Assembly (NCBI GenBank): GCA_015680685.1 | Contig: MNCI01003602.1 | Span: 428,304 to 492,303, forward strand | DNA: 64,000 nucleotides | Direction: 5' to 3' | Source of the DNA: Gnetum montanum | Lineage: Eukaryota; Streptophyta; Gnetopsida; Gnetales; Gnetaceae | Part shown: positions 33,196 to 46,208 of the stretch, one piece after another | Layout of the letters: every line of letters starts with the position of its first letter | Numbering within the stretch: position 1 is the first letter of the stretch | Made by a program: the position numbers and the translations under genes | The notes under the pieces: model-generated | The model's input: only the letters and a program-made list of their open reading frames with translations | What the model was told of the DNA's origin: nothing | The model's database searches: none

Positions 33196-35219
33196 TCCAC
33201 TATGTCAAATCTAATCAAGTGTGTGAACCCCAATGGGGTAAGTATGACCAGGTCCCAATATTTTCAACATGCAAGGATCCCCACCTTCCATTTATTAATT
33301 CTATCCATGCTCAACCGTTTAGTTATGGGGGGTATCCTCCATTCTAACAACACAAAATTAATAAATGTTTTCTGTTTCTTTAATTTTTCAACGTTTTGTT
33401 TTCTAGTTTTTCACCTTTTAATTTATTGTTTTATCTTTTTATCTTTTTATGAGTAATCTCATCTACAAATAAAACACTCATGTGACTCGTCAGTTGAGAT
33501 GTTGTTTTATGCTATCAAGTCTTAGGTGACTAATTATTTAAACAGCGAGTCCATCACATCCACCCAACCATTCTATTAATAAGAGGTTCTACTCTGGGTA
33601 TGATGATATTCTTGACATCATTAAAACTTAAAGTAATTTTGTGCTCATTATGCCCAGAGTGAAGAATGATGGACTAAGAGGGAATGGCCAGGGTGTGACA
33701 TTAAGGGAACTTTTGGATACTTTTTGGTGACATCTGTAGGTGCTATCATGCAACTTGATTGTACTAAGATCCTTGTAGATCTAATGAAAAATGGGAGTAA
33801 GAGTATTAAAGGCATCCAATAAAAAAACAAATGGAGAAGAGAGGGAAAAGAGAGTGTGCCAAAGTAGCCAAACAAAAATTATGACCACAAAGAAATTCCA
33901 AGTCACTCCTCCCTTGCACAAAACTCCAAGTGATCGTATGCCTTGCGGTCATGGCGTTCTTATGGTTGTCCATAATTGGATGAAATGATGTGATGTAACT
34001 AATCAGAGGAATGGACTTGGTCTTGATTTTGGAATGACAAGCTAATGACACATTAATCATGCCCTACCCTCAAGATTCATTATGCTCTGAGTTAGTTACC
34101 TCACATCCCAATCTCCGCAATCCCTTCTCCGATTCATTCCATCTCGTTGTTCATGTATTTGTGACTCATGTCTTGTATAGCATTGAATTCATATCTCATC
34201 ATGGTGGTATTGACATGTGTGTGTTTTGTTGCATCGATATAGATTACATTTAACCCTTCTAGTGCCTATGGACATCTTAAGGTGTGGTTACACAAGGGCA
34301 TATAGGTTGGAACCTGCTTTGGGGAGGACCCACTTGTGTGACTTTTATAATTTGTACTTGTTGCACACCACCACATCATCTTATACCCTCCAAGTATTTC
34401 ATTGCCAAATCTATTCTTTTCTTTATCATTATTTTATCAAACGTTCCTCAAAACCAGGTCTGACTTTAAACTTTTAGGGCAACTTCCTTGAAAAATTTCT
34501 AACTCTAAAATCACACTAAGTAAAGAATGTAATATTTATTAAAGGAAATGAGTAAGGTATGCAATCATTCAAATTTTTTCAAAAACCTTACTAATAATTG
34601 ATCCTTGTGTGATTATAGATGACCCCTAAAAGAATACAACAAGGAAGACCTTCTCAAGGTGCAACCGAACGACCTAGGGGAGGTAGAGGCCAAGGACCTC
34701 ATGCAGAGTAGAAGGCAATCATTCAGCATCCATCATAAAACTCCTGTTACTGCATAATCTATCCGAGCAAAGGGAGGAGAGGTCAAGGCCCGAGCCTATG
34801 AAGAGGAACAACGGCTATTTGTGGCATGGCATGTCAAGGCCAATCAAGTGTTCCTGCAGCTATCGTGTCCATGAAAAGTGCCGACTCCATCAAACATTGG
34901 AACATCAGCATGGATGGCTCATTATCCTCAACTAGAAGAGGAGAAACTTCATGTGCTTCTTCAATGGTATCAATCTCATAAGCTTGATGCACAAGACACA
35001 GGAAAGGCACCCATGGAGGAGCCACCACTATCGGGAACCCCATGAGTTCCACAAGTTTTGTCTTTTGTGTCTGTGTCCAAATTTTGTTTAACTCTCCACT
35101 GCGGCATGAATAAATTTCTAGTCAGTCAATAATCCCATACCTATCCACTATGTATTCAATTGAGTTTCTTCCTCCCCTTCTTTGACTCAAGGATGAGTTA
35201 TTATTCATTCATGGGGGTA
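33196..35219 (+). other. Element E 3' internal region, no pol found
   Basis: Begins with a gag C-terminal remnant (HAQPFSYGGYPPF, stop near 33345). The rest is non-coding but collinear with F 43000-45278: shared blocks are the ATGCTATCAAG/ATGTTATCAAGATG region, GAATGG(C/T)(C/A)AGG(G/A)TGTGAC, and ACC(T/C)(G/A)CTTTG(G/C)G(A/G)AGAACCCACTTG. No reverse transcriptase, RNase H or integrase motif on either strand. It ends in a polypurine-like ATGGGGGTA before the LTR. Confidence 0.6.
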
Positions 35220-35996
35220 TGATGAAGCGCTAAGCAATCGATGTGTCAACTAGGCCGCATATACGGGGCCCCATATATGCGACCGCGTCGACGTGGCACC
35301 ATTTATGCAGAGCTTGTTTTAGCCTATAAATAANGGGAATTAGAATATTTTCCCAGTGCATGCCCGCAGTGTGATGCTTGTAATTGTACAGCACCTTTAT
35401 TCGAGTGTGACGTACTTGGACGCGCACATGACTGGAAATAAAGATCGAGATTACTTCATCATTGCAGACTTCACTTAGTTTTAATTGTTTAATTGTTATT
35501 ATTATTTATTATTTTCTTAGTTAATATTTCTTTATCATCATTTATTATTCCTATTGTCAAATGCGGAATGAGTACAACTTAATCACAAGCATTTAAGTGT
35601 GACTACTTGATAACCCAGTAGCATACCTAGGATCTACGCTTGGTAATCCCAGTAGTAGTCATGCATGAGGTCCAAGATGTGTATGGATGATTAAGTAATG
35701 GATGCTCATCACACTTAGGTTAGCTTAGACTTCATTTCCTATTACTCATTAGTTTAATCAAGATTATTTTCCATTGTCTCTAGGAGTAGCACTAATTTAG
35801 GATCACATCATATGCCTCACTCTAGACTAAACCATACGTGAAAAAGCAAATACTAGTCAAGGTGGGAAGATAGCGAACTGCGATCAACATGTAACTATCT
35901 AGATACCACGACTAGCCTGTCCACAAAGTTCAATCGGATCACACAAGAATGCTCATATTCGTATGGTTGAGTGTAGGGGTACCTCACCACTCATCA
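35220..35996 (+). repeat. Element E, 3' LTR
   Basis: TGATGAAGCGC...CACTCATCA, 777 bases with an N at 35334. About 100 bases after the TATA box present in the 5' LTR are missing at that N, so the shortening is probably an assembly artefact. TATA at 35325-35332. Confidence 0.92.
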
Positions 35997-36001
35997 GCTA
36001 T
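35997..36001. repeat. Right target-site duplication of element E (GCTAT)
   Basis: Matches 30388-30392 exactly; the insertion target was the leader of element D. Confidence 0.85.
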
Positions 36002-36043
36002 AGAAATCAAGTAAAGGTCCTCCTTCTAGCACCAAGAAAATGT
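36002..36043 (-). other. Primer-binding-site region of element D
   Basis: On the minus strand, CTTGGTGCTAGAAGGAGGAC follows the LTR end, in line with TTGGCATTATAAGGAGGGCC of element A. This shows that the LTR at 36044-37597 and the gag at 29100 belong together, split by E. Confidence 0.55.
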
Positions 36044-37597
36044 TGTGATAGAGGATCTTGGTCATTAGAGGAAACCAAGGATTCTCAACTATAGGTAGCC
36101 TTAACCCAAAATCCCCTAGGGCATCCATAAGAAAAATGGGATTTAGGATGCCTTGGATGGTCCAATAGATCACCTAGGGACTTAGGGGATGCAAAATAGG
36201 GGTTGTAACAAAAGTATAGAAATATGTAAAATCTATGAAATGATGCACTAAGATATAACAATTATATATGAAATTGTATACAAAGTGAAATCATAAATTT
36301 TATTAAATGAACAAATAAGGAGTTCAAAGATGTGTACAAAATTGGTGCCTAATAGGGGGGCAAAAGGGGGTTCACTTGGGCAAGGGTTCAAAGTCTATTG
36401 AAGCCATAATCAGCTCCACAATTTGGTATCTTTTCCACTCTTGATGCTATTGAACATCCTTTGTCTCCTTAAATCTGAAACATTGTTTAATTCTCGGGTT
36501 ATGGAAATGTGAAGGATTAGGATGGCCAAAGTGCACCATGTTCGGATTTGGTGATCCCAGGAGGTAATGTTAACACCTAAAACTCACAGATCCAAAGGGG
36601 GAGGAGTTATAGGGGGTAACGAGTTGTAGGAGGTCCATGCTACTAGGTACCAAGGAGCTAAATTTTTGGTAAGGAAGAAAGAGCTCTTGGATGCCAAAAT
36701 GCCAAGGGTGCTAAATTGCAAAAGTGTAGAACCTTGACATGGTGTCCAATGTGTGGTTTTTATAAGGTTATGGCCATGATTTGTGCTGCAAATTGGCTAC
36801 AAATGGCTGACTAATTAGCTACATATTGGCTGCCAATGGCTAACATGATTAGCTAAAAATTGGTTTCCAAATTATTAACATGATTACTAAAAATTTGCTA
36901 CCAAATTGCTAATTGATTGACTACAAATTGGTTGCCAAATTGCTGAAAATTGGCTACCATGTTTAGGGGTAGGTGAGGTTCACCCCCCATGTATCCTAGT
37001 TATCTTCCCCCTCCAAGTTATCTAATCCCCTCCCCCCACCCACATGCCCCCTTGCCCCCCTTCCCCCACCTTCCTCTTATGGGGGGGGAGGGGGGAGGGG
37101 AGGGAGTGAAGAGTGTCAACGTTGAGGAGGGGATGGAAGGTCCACGTTGGGGATGAAGGTTAACCACTCTAAGCTAGGTCACCTCCCCCACCCTCTCCTC
37201 CACCAACCACCCTCCTTTCCATGTTAGGGGTAGGTGAGTTCTATCCCCCTTGCACTCCTCCATGCTGGCCTTGAAGTCTCCTAGCTAGCTTACCTCCTTG
37301 TAGGGGGTGTGTGAGCGTAGAGAAAAGTATACCCCCCATAAAATCCATCAAATTGCCATTTTTGGCATTCCAAAAGGCATTTTTGACTCCCTCAAGCCCA
37401 AATATAGACACTAGGTGACTTTTTCACTTGGAAAATGAGGCTTTGGTCACTTGTGAAAAAAATTTCAGCCCCAAGTATGAAGCATGTGAGATTATCCCTT
37501 CATTGGTTACAACCTTCAAATTTATAATAAAGCATTACCTTAGGTTTCCTGGGATGGAATTACAAAGGTTTCAACTTGCAAATTTAGTGGTGTTTCA
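36044..37597 (-). repeat. Element D, 5' LTR (minus orientation)
   Basis: The inner edge TGTGATAGAGG corresponds to TGTGATGTCC in A; the outer edge AATTTAGTGGTGTTTCA is almost identical to the A edge AAATTAGTGGTGTTTCA. Internal block ACCTAGGGACTT and a minus-strand TATA-like box near 36757-36763 (CTTATAAAAACC). About 1.55 kb. U3 contains the C/G-rich block at 37013-37106. Its partner LTR lies outside the window, left of position 1. Confidence 0.72.
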
Positions 37598-40164
37598 TCT
37601 ATCTCCTCCAAAATCAAGTTGGTTGTGTCTAACTTTATCAAAATCTAAACTTGGAAATTTAGATAGAATAGTAGCCCATTCTTCCTCCTATGCCATTAGC
37701 TCTTCTATGGAGATACCATCATCTTCCTCTTATACCACTGGTTCCTCTTCAAAAACCCTTTGTTCCTTTGCTAGTGTGGAAATTACCACACTTTGTTCAA
37801 ATTTTTCAACTAGTTCCTCTAGCTTTGCATGTTTAATAAATAGATTTCTTATTTCTATATCTATATAAAGACCTTTATTATCTTTTATCATCTTATGATA
37901 CTCCCTTTTTTATCACTTCTTATTAATCTATTGTTTTGACCCCCCCAACTTTTCAATGCTATAGCTAAATTTCTTAAGCTAGTCATTCAATGTGTTATTG
38001 CCAATGCTAACCACTTTCTTTCCATTAACTATTTTAGAATTCCATTGCTTTATTTCTTTCCTTCTAATTACATGTGGAGGAGGGTGTGCCTTACCATGTT
38101 ATTGCCTTGAATCTCTGCTTCTATTAGCTCAACTAGGTCCAATAGCATCTTTATTAGCCTATCACTCTCTTCTTTGTCCTTCCATGCGTGCTTTAATGAA
38201 ACTAGAATTATAGCATTAGTGTTGTCATGTTCAATGACCAACACTCTCATATCCTTAGCGTAGTTGATGATAGCACTTATTTTATCTACAATAATCTTTT
38301 CTTATGAAACATCTATATTTATTGTGAGATCATGAAAAGTAACCTAATCTCTACCTAATTTTTTCTTTATTTCTAAATTTCAATCAAGAGAATGTTATAT
38401 TCTTTACTTTTAGCTAATGAACCTTATTCTATAGTAATAATGTTCTTAACTTTCCTTCTTCTGGAGATAATAACTTTAATTTTGCTTTCATATCTTCTGC
38501 TACATCTTCCAACATCATCTTCTTGTCTTTTACACAAGCCAGGATTTTTCTCTTCATCTTTGGCAAAGAGAGAAAAATGGTTAAGTATTTTCAATTTTAG
38601 AATATAATCAATGTAGAAACTTTTGACATCACATCATCTGTACTTACTAGATGATGTGGAAAGTCTTAAGTTCATCACCTTCTTGCTCCATGTGCACACC
38701 TCTGCATTATTCATAACTAGTTTACTTGGAGGGGTGACATTTGTAGGAGGTGTAGTAGGGAATTTAAATTCTATAAGTTCATCTATTTTCCTATCTCTAC
38801 CCTCTTACTCTTCTTGGCCTGTTTCATCAAAAGGTAAATCAAAGAAGTTAGAAAAATTCATACTTTCTCTTCCTCCATTATTTTCCTCTAATGAAAACAA
38901 GTCCACTAAGAGGTCCTTCTTCTCTTAGCTCATACCTTTCTTTTAATCTTTGGTAATAGAAGGAAGGATAGAATGTAGCCTCTTTGCTTAATGTTGTAGG
39001 ATTCTTCTATTCCTTACAACTTCTGCAATCAAAAAATGGTAAAGTGTTAGTATCACATCATTTTCATGTCAAAATTAGAAATGACACCATGTCAAAGATA
39101 CTTAGCAAAAAATTTATTCAAAAACTAACTCAAATGTTTACTTATTCTAGCTTCTAATTTCTCCTTGAAAATACTTACTTCTAATGTCAATGAGAATATT
39201 TCTTCCTCTTTAAGGAACTTTCTCTTTCTTGATGCCTTTCCTTTCTCAATAGTTCTAGAGGTGCTCTCCAAAATCATCTCCTTTCCTACCTTTGCCTCTT
39301 CACTTATTTCCTTTTGGGGATCTTGAATGCTTTCAAACACTGAATACTCAACTTCCTCTCTAGTCTTTGATACTAATTTCAAAGGATCATCACCTCTAAT
39401 GTTGTAAGCTAACATCAGACTTCCCAAGTGTTGGCATAGTGGGGGCCTGAAGTCTGCTTCTAAAGCAACATTAGCTTTCTTCTATTTTCCTCACATAAAT
39501 AGTGTTATCACTACTTCTATTAACCCATAATAAAAATCAAAATTGTGTCTTTTTCTTATCATTTTATTCTTTCCTTTCTTATCCTCCTAGGATAGTTTCT
39601 CTATCTTCTCAACTATCCCTTAACAAATCACTAGTGTCTAGTTAGTTGCCCTCCCTTAGATCATTTCCTTGTATAACCCATACAAACTCCAGAGGATTAT
39701 TCTCCACTTTTTTCCATTCTTATTACAAAAAATCATTTCTATGAACAAAGGAAATAACATTTTCAAGTATTCATTATTCTTCTTATTGATGTTGATGGTG
39801 TTTCTCTTCTATGATCCTAGTCATTCCTCCATCACTAGTAGCTCTAACGAATCAAACTTTGTGCTATTAATCTTTATTCCTCTTTCTAGGAAGCCCAACT
39901 AATATCTTAGTGTAGCAATATCCCACGTGATTATCATGTGTTTCTAATCTATATGTACTACAAAAACTACTTCATTTGCAGTGTATCTCCTTATTAATCC
40001 TACACACTCTATCACAGTAGGATATAGGTGCTTTAAAGCCAAAGCACAAAAAATCTCTACCCTATTGAACTTCCCAAAATACATCACTCACTCCCCCTTT
40101 AAAAGTCACTTTTAGGCTCTTTACACTTCACTAATGGATCTCACTTTATACTCCTCCACTTCTA
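37598..40164 (-). pseudogene. Unclassified degraded coding-like region
   Basis: The best readable stretches are on the minus strand: CALALKHLYPTVIECVGLIR near 40000-40070, a lysine/glutamate-rich run (GKEMILESTSRTIEKGKASR) at 39125-39427, KEESDRLIKMLLDLVELIEA at 38068-38250 and EEEWATILSKFPSLDFDKV near 37620-37690. Stops and shifts are frequent. The composition resembles the charged parts of the antisense genes, but I cannot establish homology by eye. This is the host sequence into which D inserted, and it is cut on the right by element F. Confidence 0.35.
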
Positions 40165-40182
40165 GTACCTTGCCACTCATCA
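40165..40182 (+). repeat. Remnant of element F 5' LTR
   Basis: Only the last bases, GTACCTTGCCACTCATCA, remain; they match the end of the 3' LTR (GTACCTTGCTACTCATCA, 46191-46208). The rest of the 5' LTR is deleted. Confidence 0.7.
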
Positions 40183-40201
40183 TTGGCACTATTTTCGGGG
40201 A
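40183..40201 (+). other. Primer-binding site of element F
   Basis: TTGGCACTATTTTCGGGGA, a decayed form of the site in element E, directly after the LTR remnant. Confidence 0.75.
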
Positions 40202-40307
40202 TGCTGCTAGTTATCTAGATTAGTTATATCATACACGATCATTGTAAATGCATTAACAATTTATCTTTCAAAAAATATTAAGTCACACACATCATTAACT
40301 AACAAAA

Positions 40308-42969
40308 ATGTCTCTTTCACAAGGAAGCAATAATGCATCATATGGAGAGAACATTCATTGGAGAACTAATAAGATGTATATTAAAGAAAATTGGAGTGAC
40401 CAACCTAATGTAGGTGTTTCATATGTTCATGATGACCCTAACTACACTCAAGGACTACATTCACCTAAGTTAGACAATCCTAGAGGAGATGAATTAAGTC
40501 CTATACCATGGAAGGCCTCGAGGCCTAGGACCTCCTCAAAACCTAGGATAGATAAATCAAGGGACCATGGAAAATACTATAGAAGCCATGGCAACTCTCC
40601 CAGTTTCTCATCTTCCTCTTCCTCTTCAACATCTAGTTCTAATGAAGATGAACATAGGTATAGAGATAGAGCTCCACTATGGGTTGAAATAAAAATAGAA
40701 ATTGAAACCAAGGGCAAAATCAAAGACATCAAAATGAGCGTAGACAAAATCATCACAATTAGACAAACAAAAATAGAAATTTTCACCACAACATGTCTGA
40801 TGATGGTGAATCCTTGTTGGCCACTAAGAGCATGATGTAGATCATAGAGGCAGTTAAAATACCCCATATGCATCATAAAGAAAGTCGCACCAAAAGGCCT
40901 GGGATGAATAACATCCCTAAATTTGTGGGAGGTTATGATTCTAATTCACAACATCATTTGCAAGCCTTCCATGATATCTGCTTCTTACAAAACATTGAAA
41001 GTGGATGGCAAAAGCTTGAGCTCTTTCCTAGGACACTAATAGAAAAATTTGAAGTGTGGTATAGATTGTTGAAACCAAATTCAATCCATTGGTGGTCCAT
41101 ACTGGAACTCTTCAACGAGAAATACCAAACCTATGCAAGGGTGTCCAACCTAAGGAAATGAACCCAAGGATGGAAATAAGAACAACATGAACCCTTGGAT
41201 ATGGCCCTAGATAGATACTATTCTCTACTAAATAAATGTCTAGGCCATGATTTCTCTCAAGAAGAGCAACTTTTCCACATCATAGATGGGCTTCATAGTC
41301 AAATGAGAGAGATCCTTGGGATGTATGCTCAAGGTCAATTATATGAACTAGGAATCCATCAAATCCAAAAGCTAATCGAGCATATGGCAAAAGAAGAAGG
41401 AGAGCTATGTAAATGAGAGAATGTTGAGAAATATCATTGGCATCCAACTCTTCAAAAAAAGAGGGTTCATCTCTATGATAAGAAAAAAGAGGTAGCTCTT
41501 GATGAGGTGATTTCACAACCTTGCCAATGCAACAATCTATTGTTGAAATTCAGGCAAGGCTAGATAAGATGTTGGAATGGATAAATCAGAAAGTTTTAAC
41601 TTACGTAGAAACCATAGAGGAGAGAGTAGCACAAAACAAATCAAAGGATCACAACAAAATAAGGAAAAGGAACCAAGAGACAAGTAAGAACACTAATTGG
41701 CAGAAAGGGGAAATGGCTATATAAAAAGATGCTATAGACTCAACCATCAAAAAAGATGATGGATGTGACATCTTCCTATATGACCATCTAAATGGCTATT
41801 GTCCAATCATGTTACATCTACATGCGTATTGGGCTTTTGCATTGAATCCCAAGTTCATACAAAAGCAAATGCCTAGGAAATTACCTTTCTCACAAGGTAA
41901 TTATAGACGGTCCTATAACCAACTATACCATCCTAGTGGGACTTCTTACCAACCTCATCACTACCATCCAATGAAGTGGAAAAACCCACAATTATGGAGG
42001 AGGCCATCATCAAACTAGCCCTACCCTTACTGCCAGCCAAACTTGTATGAATATTATGTTCAACAATCTATTTTCCCAACTAGTTCTACTTCCTCTGCTT
42101 CAAATCACTAGTACCACTCTCCCAAATATCATCAACCTATGACATCTCTTGAAGGATCACCACCTCACACCTCTCATCCTTTGTTATATTCTCAATATTC
42201 TCATACTTCCCTCCACCATATGTCACCACCAACAACACAAGAAGGTTCAGCACCATGACATCAATGAGAGAATGCCACTTGTGCTATGAACATACATAGA
42301 AATGATACTATCAGTAGATCTCCACCACAATCTCATAAATGCCCTTTCTTTAGGATAGTTTCCATGCATAATCACAATACTCGTGGACCTACTAACTCAT
42401 CAAAATTAGTACAAGGCCAATCTAATGTAACAACCTTCCTCACTGAAACAATGTCTCCTAATCATACAAAAAAGCCAATAACCATTACCACTCCAACAAA
42501 AGACATAAACAATGAACTTATCATTGTGGAGAGACAGGAAACTTCATGCATCACTAACAGTATAGGGTACAGTTGTGGACCGAAAATTCAAAATATTAAC
42601 ACAACTCACAGCAAAGCTAAGGAACAAGTGTGTGAGAAAAAACTAGTCTATGTAGTATCTACTAAACCAGAACACACACAATGGCTTGAAAATGAGAATA
42701 TAAAATTATTTCAAAGTTGCATGGAGGTAATTGATCTACTTGTTAGTTCTAGACTTAAGAAAATGAACCAAATAGAGGACTTAGATGCATATATCTTACA
42801 CTCTGATTATACATCAGAAAATGATATTAAACACAGATACTTAGGAATTAAAATAAAAAATCAAGAAGAAGAAGAAAACACATTTGAATTGCCCAAAATA
42901 GAAATACCTTCAAGTCTAGATGAAGATACATCTCCGAATGATTCAAATGAGACTATCACCAATGTTTGA
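40308..42969 (+). pseudogene. Element F gag (complete length, interrupted)
   Basis: ATG at 40308. Segments in order: N-terminal NIHWRTNKMY, a Ser-rich linker at about 40600, capsid core 40910-41160 (FVGGYDSNSQHHLQAFHDIC, WQKLELFPRTLIEKFEVWY, LFNEKYQTYARVSNL), 41195-41416 (DMALDRYYSLLNKCLGHDF), a Pro/His/Tyr-rich region 41880-42250, and an open C-terminal 227 residues (42286-42969) ending in TGA with an acidic tail. Only a handful of stops. No zinc knuckle was recognised. Homologous to E gag. Confidence 0.78.
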
Positions 42970-45278
42970 TATGCTAGCACATGATTAGTTAAATCAATAA
43001 CAATGATAAATGGGAGACTGGTGGTGTATAACCAAGGGATTGTACAGTCGATCTCCCAAATGTGCTGACATAAGATTAGTCATGAAGGAAATGCTCCATC
43101 CTAGTTCAAGAACTAATAAGTGTTTTTCACCTTTTTTTTCTCTTATAATTTTTTATCATTTTGCTATATTCTTCCAAAATTTTCTAATTTTTAATATGTT
43201 TTCCATTTATTAATATTTTTATTTTCTTTATATTTTTTTTCTCTTTTCTTGAGTTATTTCCTTTATGTTTTATGAATTTCTTTTATGTTTCTATTAATAA
43301 TATTGCCAAGTCATGATGCAGAAGTTAATGCTATGTGTTGGATTTTTATTCTATGTTATCAAGATGATTGGGTTAGTAATCTTGTAAAGTAGTGAGACCA
43401 CCTCATCCATCCCTCTAGTTCTCTAGATAAAAGGTTTGCTTCATGGAAATAATTTGGTTCTTCTTTCATTAAACTAAAATTAATCAATGATTATTGTACC
43501 TTGAAGAACAAGGAAAAAACCAAGTAGGAATGGTAAGGATGTGACCTCAAGGGGACTTGTTGGATTTTCTTCTTGTCTTCCTTCATGTGGTTTATGACTT
43601 CTCCTGGAACATATCATCACTCCTCCATCGACCAATAACAAGAAGCTAAAAGTCTTTGCATGGTGTGGTTTCCCTCAAAAAAATAAACAAAAAAAATAAA
43701 ATAAAAAAGAAGAAGATAAAAAGTAAGGTAAAAAACAATAATGGGAATTCAAAGCACACCCCTTAAACATAATAACGGGCTACAAGCACTAGTTATGAAG
43801 CTAGAAAAATATGTTACTCATACCTAAAGGTGCCCCTCTAACCAAGGCCTTTCTTTCCTTCTTCTTTTTTCTTCTCTTCTTGGAGTGATGATTATTCTTT
43901 GAGGTAGTTGTGGACTCATGGTGGTTAGAAGGAGGGAACACATCAATGTGAGATCACTATTCATGGTATGGACTTGGTCTAAACTTGGATGGATAAGTAT
44001 GCTAACTATTTTAATCACATTTTTCATAAACACCTATTGTGAACATGGTCAAGTATCTTACATCCCTATCCCTACAATCCATTCTCATCCCATTATTCAC
44101 CTCACTGTTGCATTCGATTATGAGTCTTTTGATTTTGTGTAGTATAGTACAATATCCCAACCATGGTAGTTGTGTGTTGTTTGGAACAAAGGCATGGTCT
44201 ACATTTAACTTCTTGGGTTCCCACGAACATCTATAGAAGTGGTTATGCAAGGGCATTATGGTAGGAGCCTACTTTGCGAAGAACCCACTTGCATAATTTT
44301 TGTTAATCATGAATTTGAACTAACCTTCACATCTTCTAGAATATCAATGACAATTTCTTTAAATTTATGTATAATTTTTGGACTACTTCTCATCACTTTT
44401 AATTACTTTTTTTGACTTTTTCCTACTTTTTTATTAAAATATCCTTCAAGTTCAATATTTCTTGGCCATCTTCTAAATCAAACCTTTGGTTTCAATTGTT
44501 CAAAAACTTAGGTTCTTTTGGAGTTACACTTATTAGTCATGAGGGCTAGGGATGTCCACTTTGAAATTTTTCTAACATCCTATTTTCAAACACCATGGTA
44601 ACTAATAGTAATTGATCAAAATAATGTGAAAAGCTTGATGATTTTAGTTACCTCATAGCCTTGGGCATAGTATGTTGTCATCACCTTTTGCTTAAATGAA
44701 AACTAAGGGATCCGAAAAGGGTTAATTATTAAGGAAAATTTACCAAAATTAACGTTGATCCTTTGGTGACTATAGGTGATGCTAAAAGAAATGCCTAAGA
44801 AAGAAGGTCTTTTGCCCAGCACAAAAATGAAGCTAAGAGGACGACAACAAAGGATGTGCCCATGGATAAATCATAGCACATACAAGATAGCAGCTCAAGC
44901 ATATAATGTTTGCTAAATCCATGGGATGAGGAGAAGAAATTTCAATCCATCCTTCAAGAATGTTCCACATAACTAGAGAAGCATTGACATAATAATCAAG
45001 GTTGGAAATATGCCATCGCTAGTGACAACAAGAAGAATCATCTTTAGTGGATTTTCGAAGACCATTGCAAATTTAGTAATCTTCAATGTCTATCTAATCT
45101 TTTTGTGATTTTTTCATTTTGTAATGCATCCACTCAAATAAAATTTTGTAATGTGGCACTTAAAGTCAATCAATAGTTAGCATCAGTCAATAATCCCATC
45201 ATTCCCAATTTTTTGTAAAGAAAGCTCAATCCTATCCTGTTAACTTAAGGATGAGTTTTTATTCAGTTGTGGGGGTAT
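42970..45278 (+). other. Element F 3' internal region, no pol
   Basis: Immediately after gag the sequence becomes non-coding and AT-rich. It is collinear with E 33400-35219. It ends in a purine-rich TGTGGGGGTA before the LTR. No pol domain is seen, so F is a gag-only element. A G to A rich, A-run tract lies at 43680-43740. Confidence 0.6.
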
Positions 45279-46208
45279 GATGAATCATTAGTTGGTTGCA
45301 TCAACAAGGCCTTGTCAATGTGGCCTCATAGATGAGGCCCCATCGATGTGATCCTATTGATGTGACCCCATCAACATGACCTTGTTGACGTAGCCCCATT
45401 GACGTAAATGATGCATTAATGAGGCCCCACCAATGCAATGTCTATTTTCACCTATAAATACATGTGCTCCTACCATTATTGTCATTCTTTGGTCAATAGA
45501 GTAGCTAAAATCTTACAATTTTATTCTGTAGTCTTAGAGAACAATCAGTGAGTGCTTGCAATGTGGATTTGAGTCAATTGTATGATGTCTTATTCGAGTG
45601 GCAATGTACCTAGACACATTCCATGAATAGCAATAAGATCAAGATTGATTCTTATTCATTGCAGCACAATGATTTTAATTAGATTTACTTTCCATGCAAT
45701 TTACGTTTCATGTACTTAATTAATATTTATGTTTTCATGCATGTTAATGAATTGACAGAATGAGCATGACCAATTTTGAGTATAAACATGTATTCGCTTG
45801 GTAATCCCAATAGTGTTATTGCTTGGTTTGCCCAGCAACACAATGCTTGGTAATCCTAGTAGTGGATACGTGGGTTCAGGATGTGTCCGACAAGCTAGGC
45901 ATGGACATTCATCGCCTGTAGGCTAGTTTAGACTCTACTTTTTATTCCTAATTAGTTAAATAATTGATTTCTTTATTATCATTAGGAGTATCCTAAGGCT
46001 AAAACAAGATTAAGAATCATATGCCTCACTTTGAGCTAAACCATACATGACAAAGCTATCACTAGTCCAAGTGGGAAGATAGTGAACTACGATCAAGACA
46101 TAATGATCTAGATGCCACAACTAGTCCCATCTATGGAATTTAACCAAATCATGCATGAACACTTGTGATTCGTATGATTGGCTATAGGGGGTACCTTGCT
46201 ACTCATCA
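45279..46208 (+). repeat. Element F, 3' LTR
   Basis: 930 bases, TGATGAATC...CTACTCATCA. U3 has about eight 17-18 bp repeats of GT(T/C)GA(T/C)G(T/C)GGCCCCAT at 45300-45445, a TATA box at 45453-45460, then blocks shared with E LTR (TTATTCGAGTG, CTTGGTAATCC(C/T)AGTAG, TAGTCCAAGTGGGAAGA). Confidence 0.88.

Noticed and set aside
32301-33347. Open frames of 348 and 300 codons across the N run
   Set aside because: They consist almost only of N and have no evidential value.
41280-41516. 78-codon minus-strand frame
   Set aside because: Shadow of the F gag reading frame.
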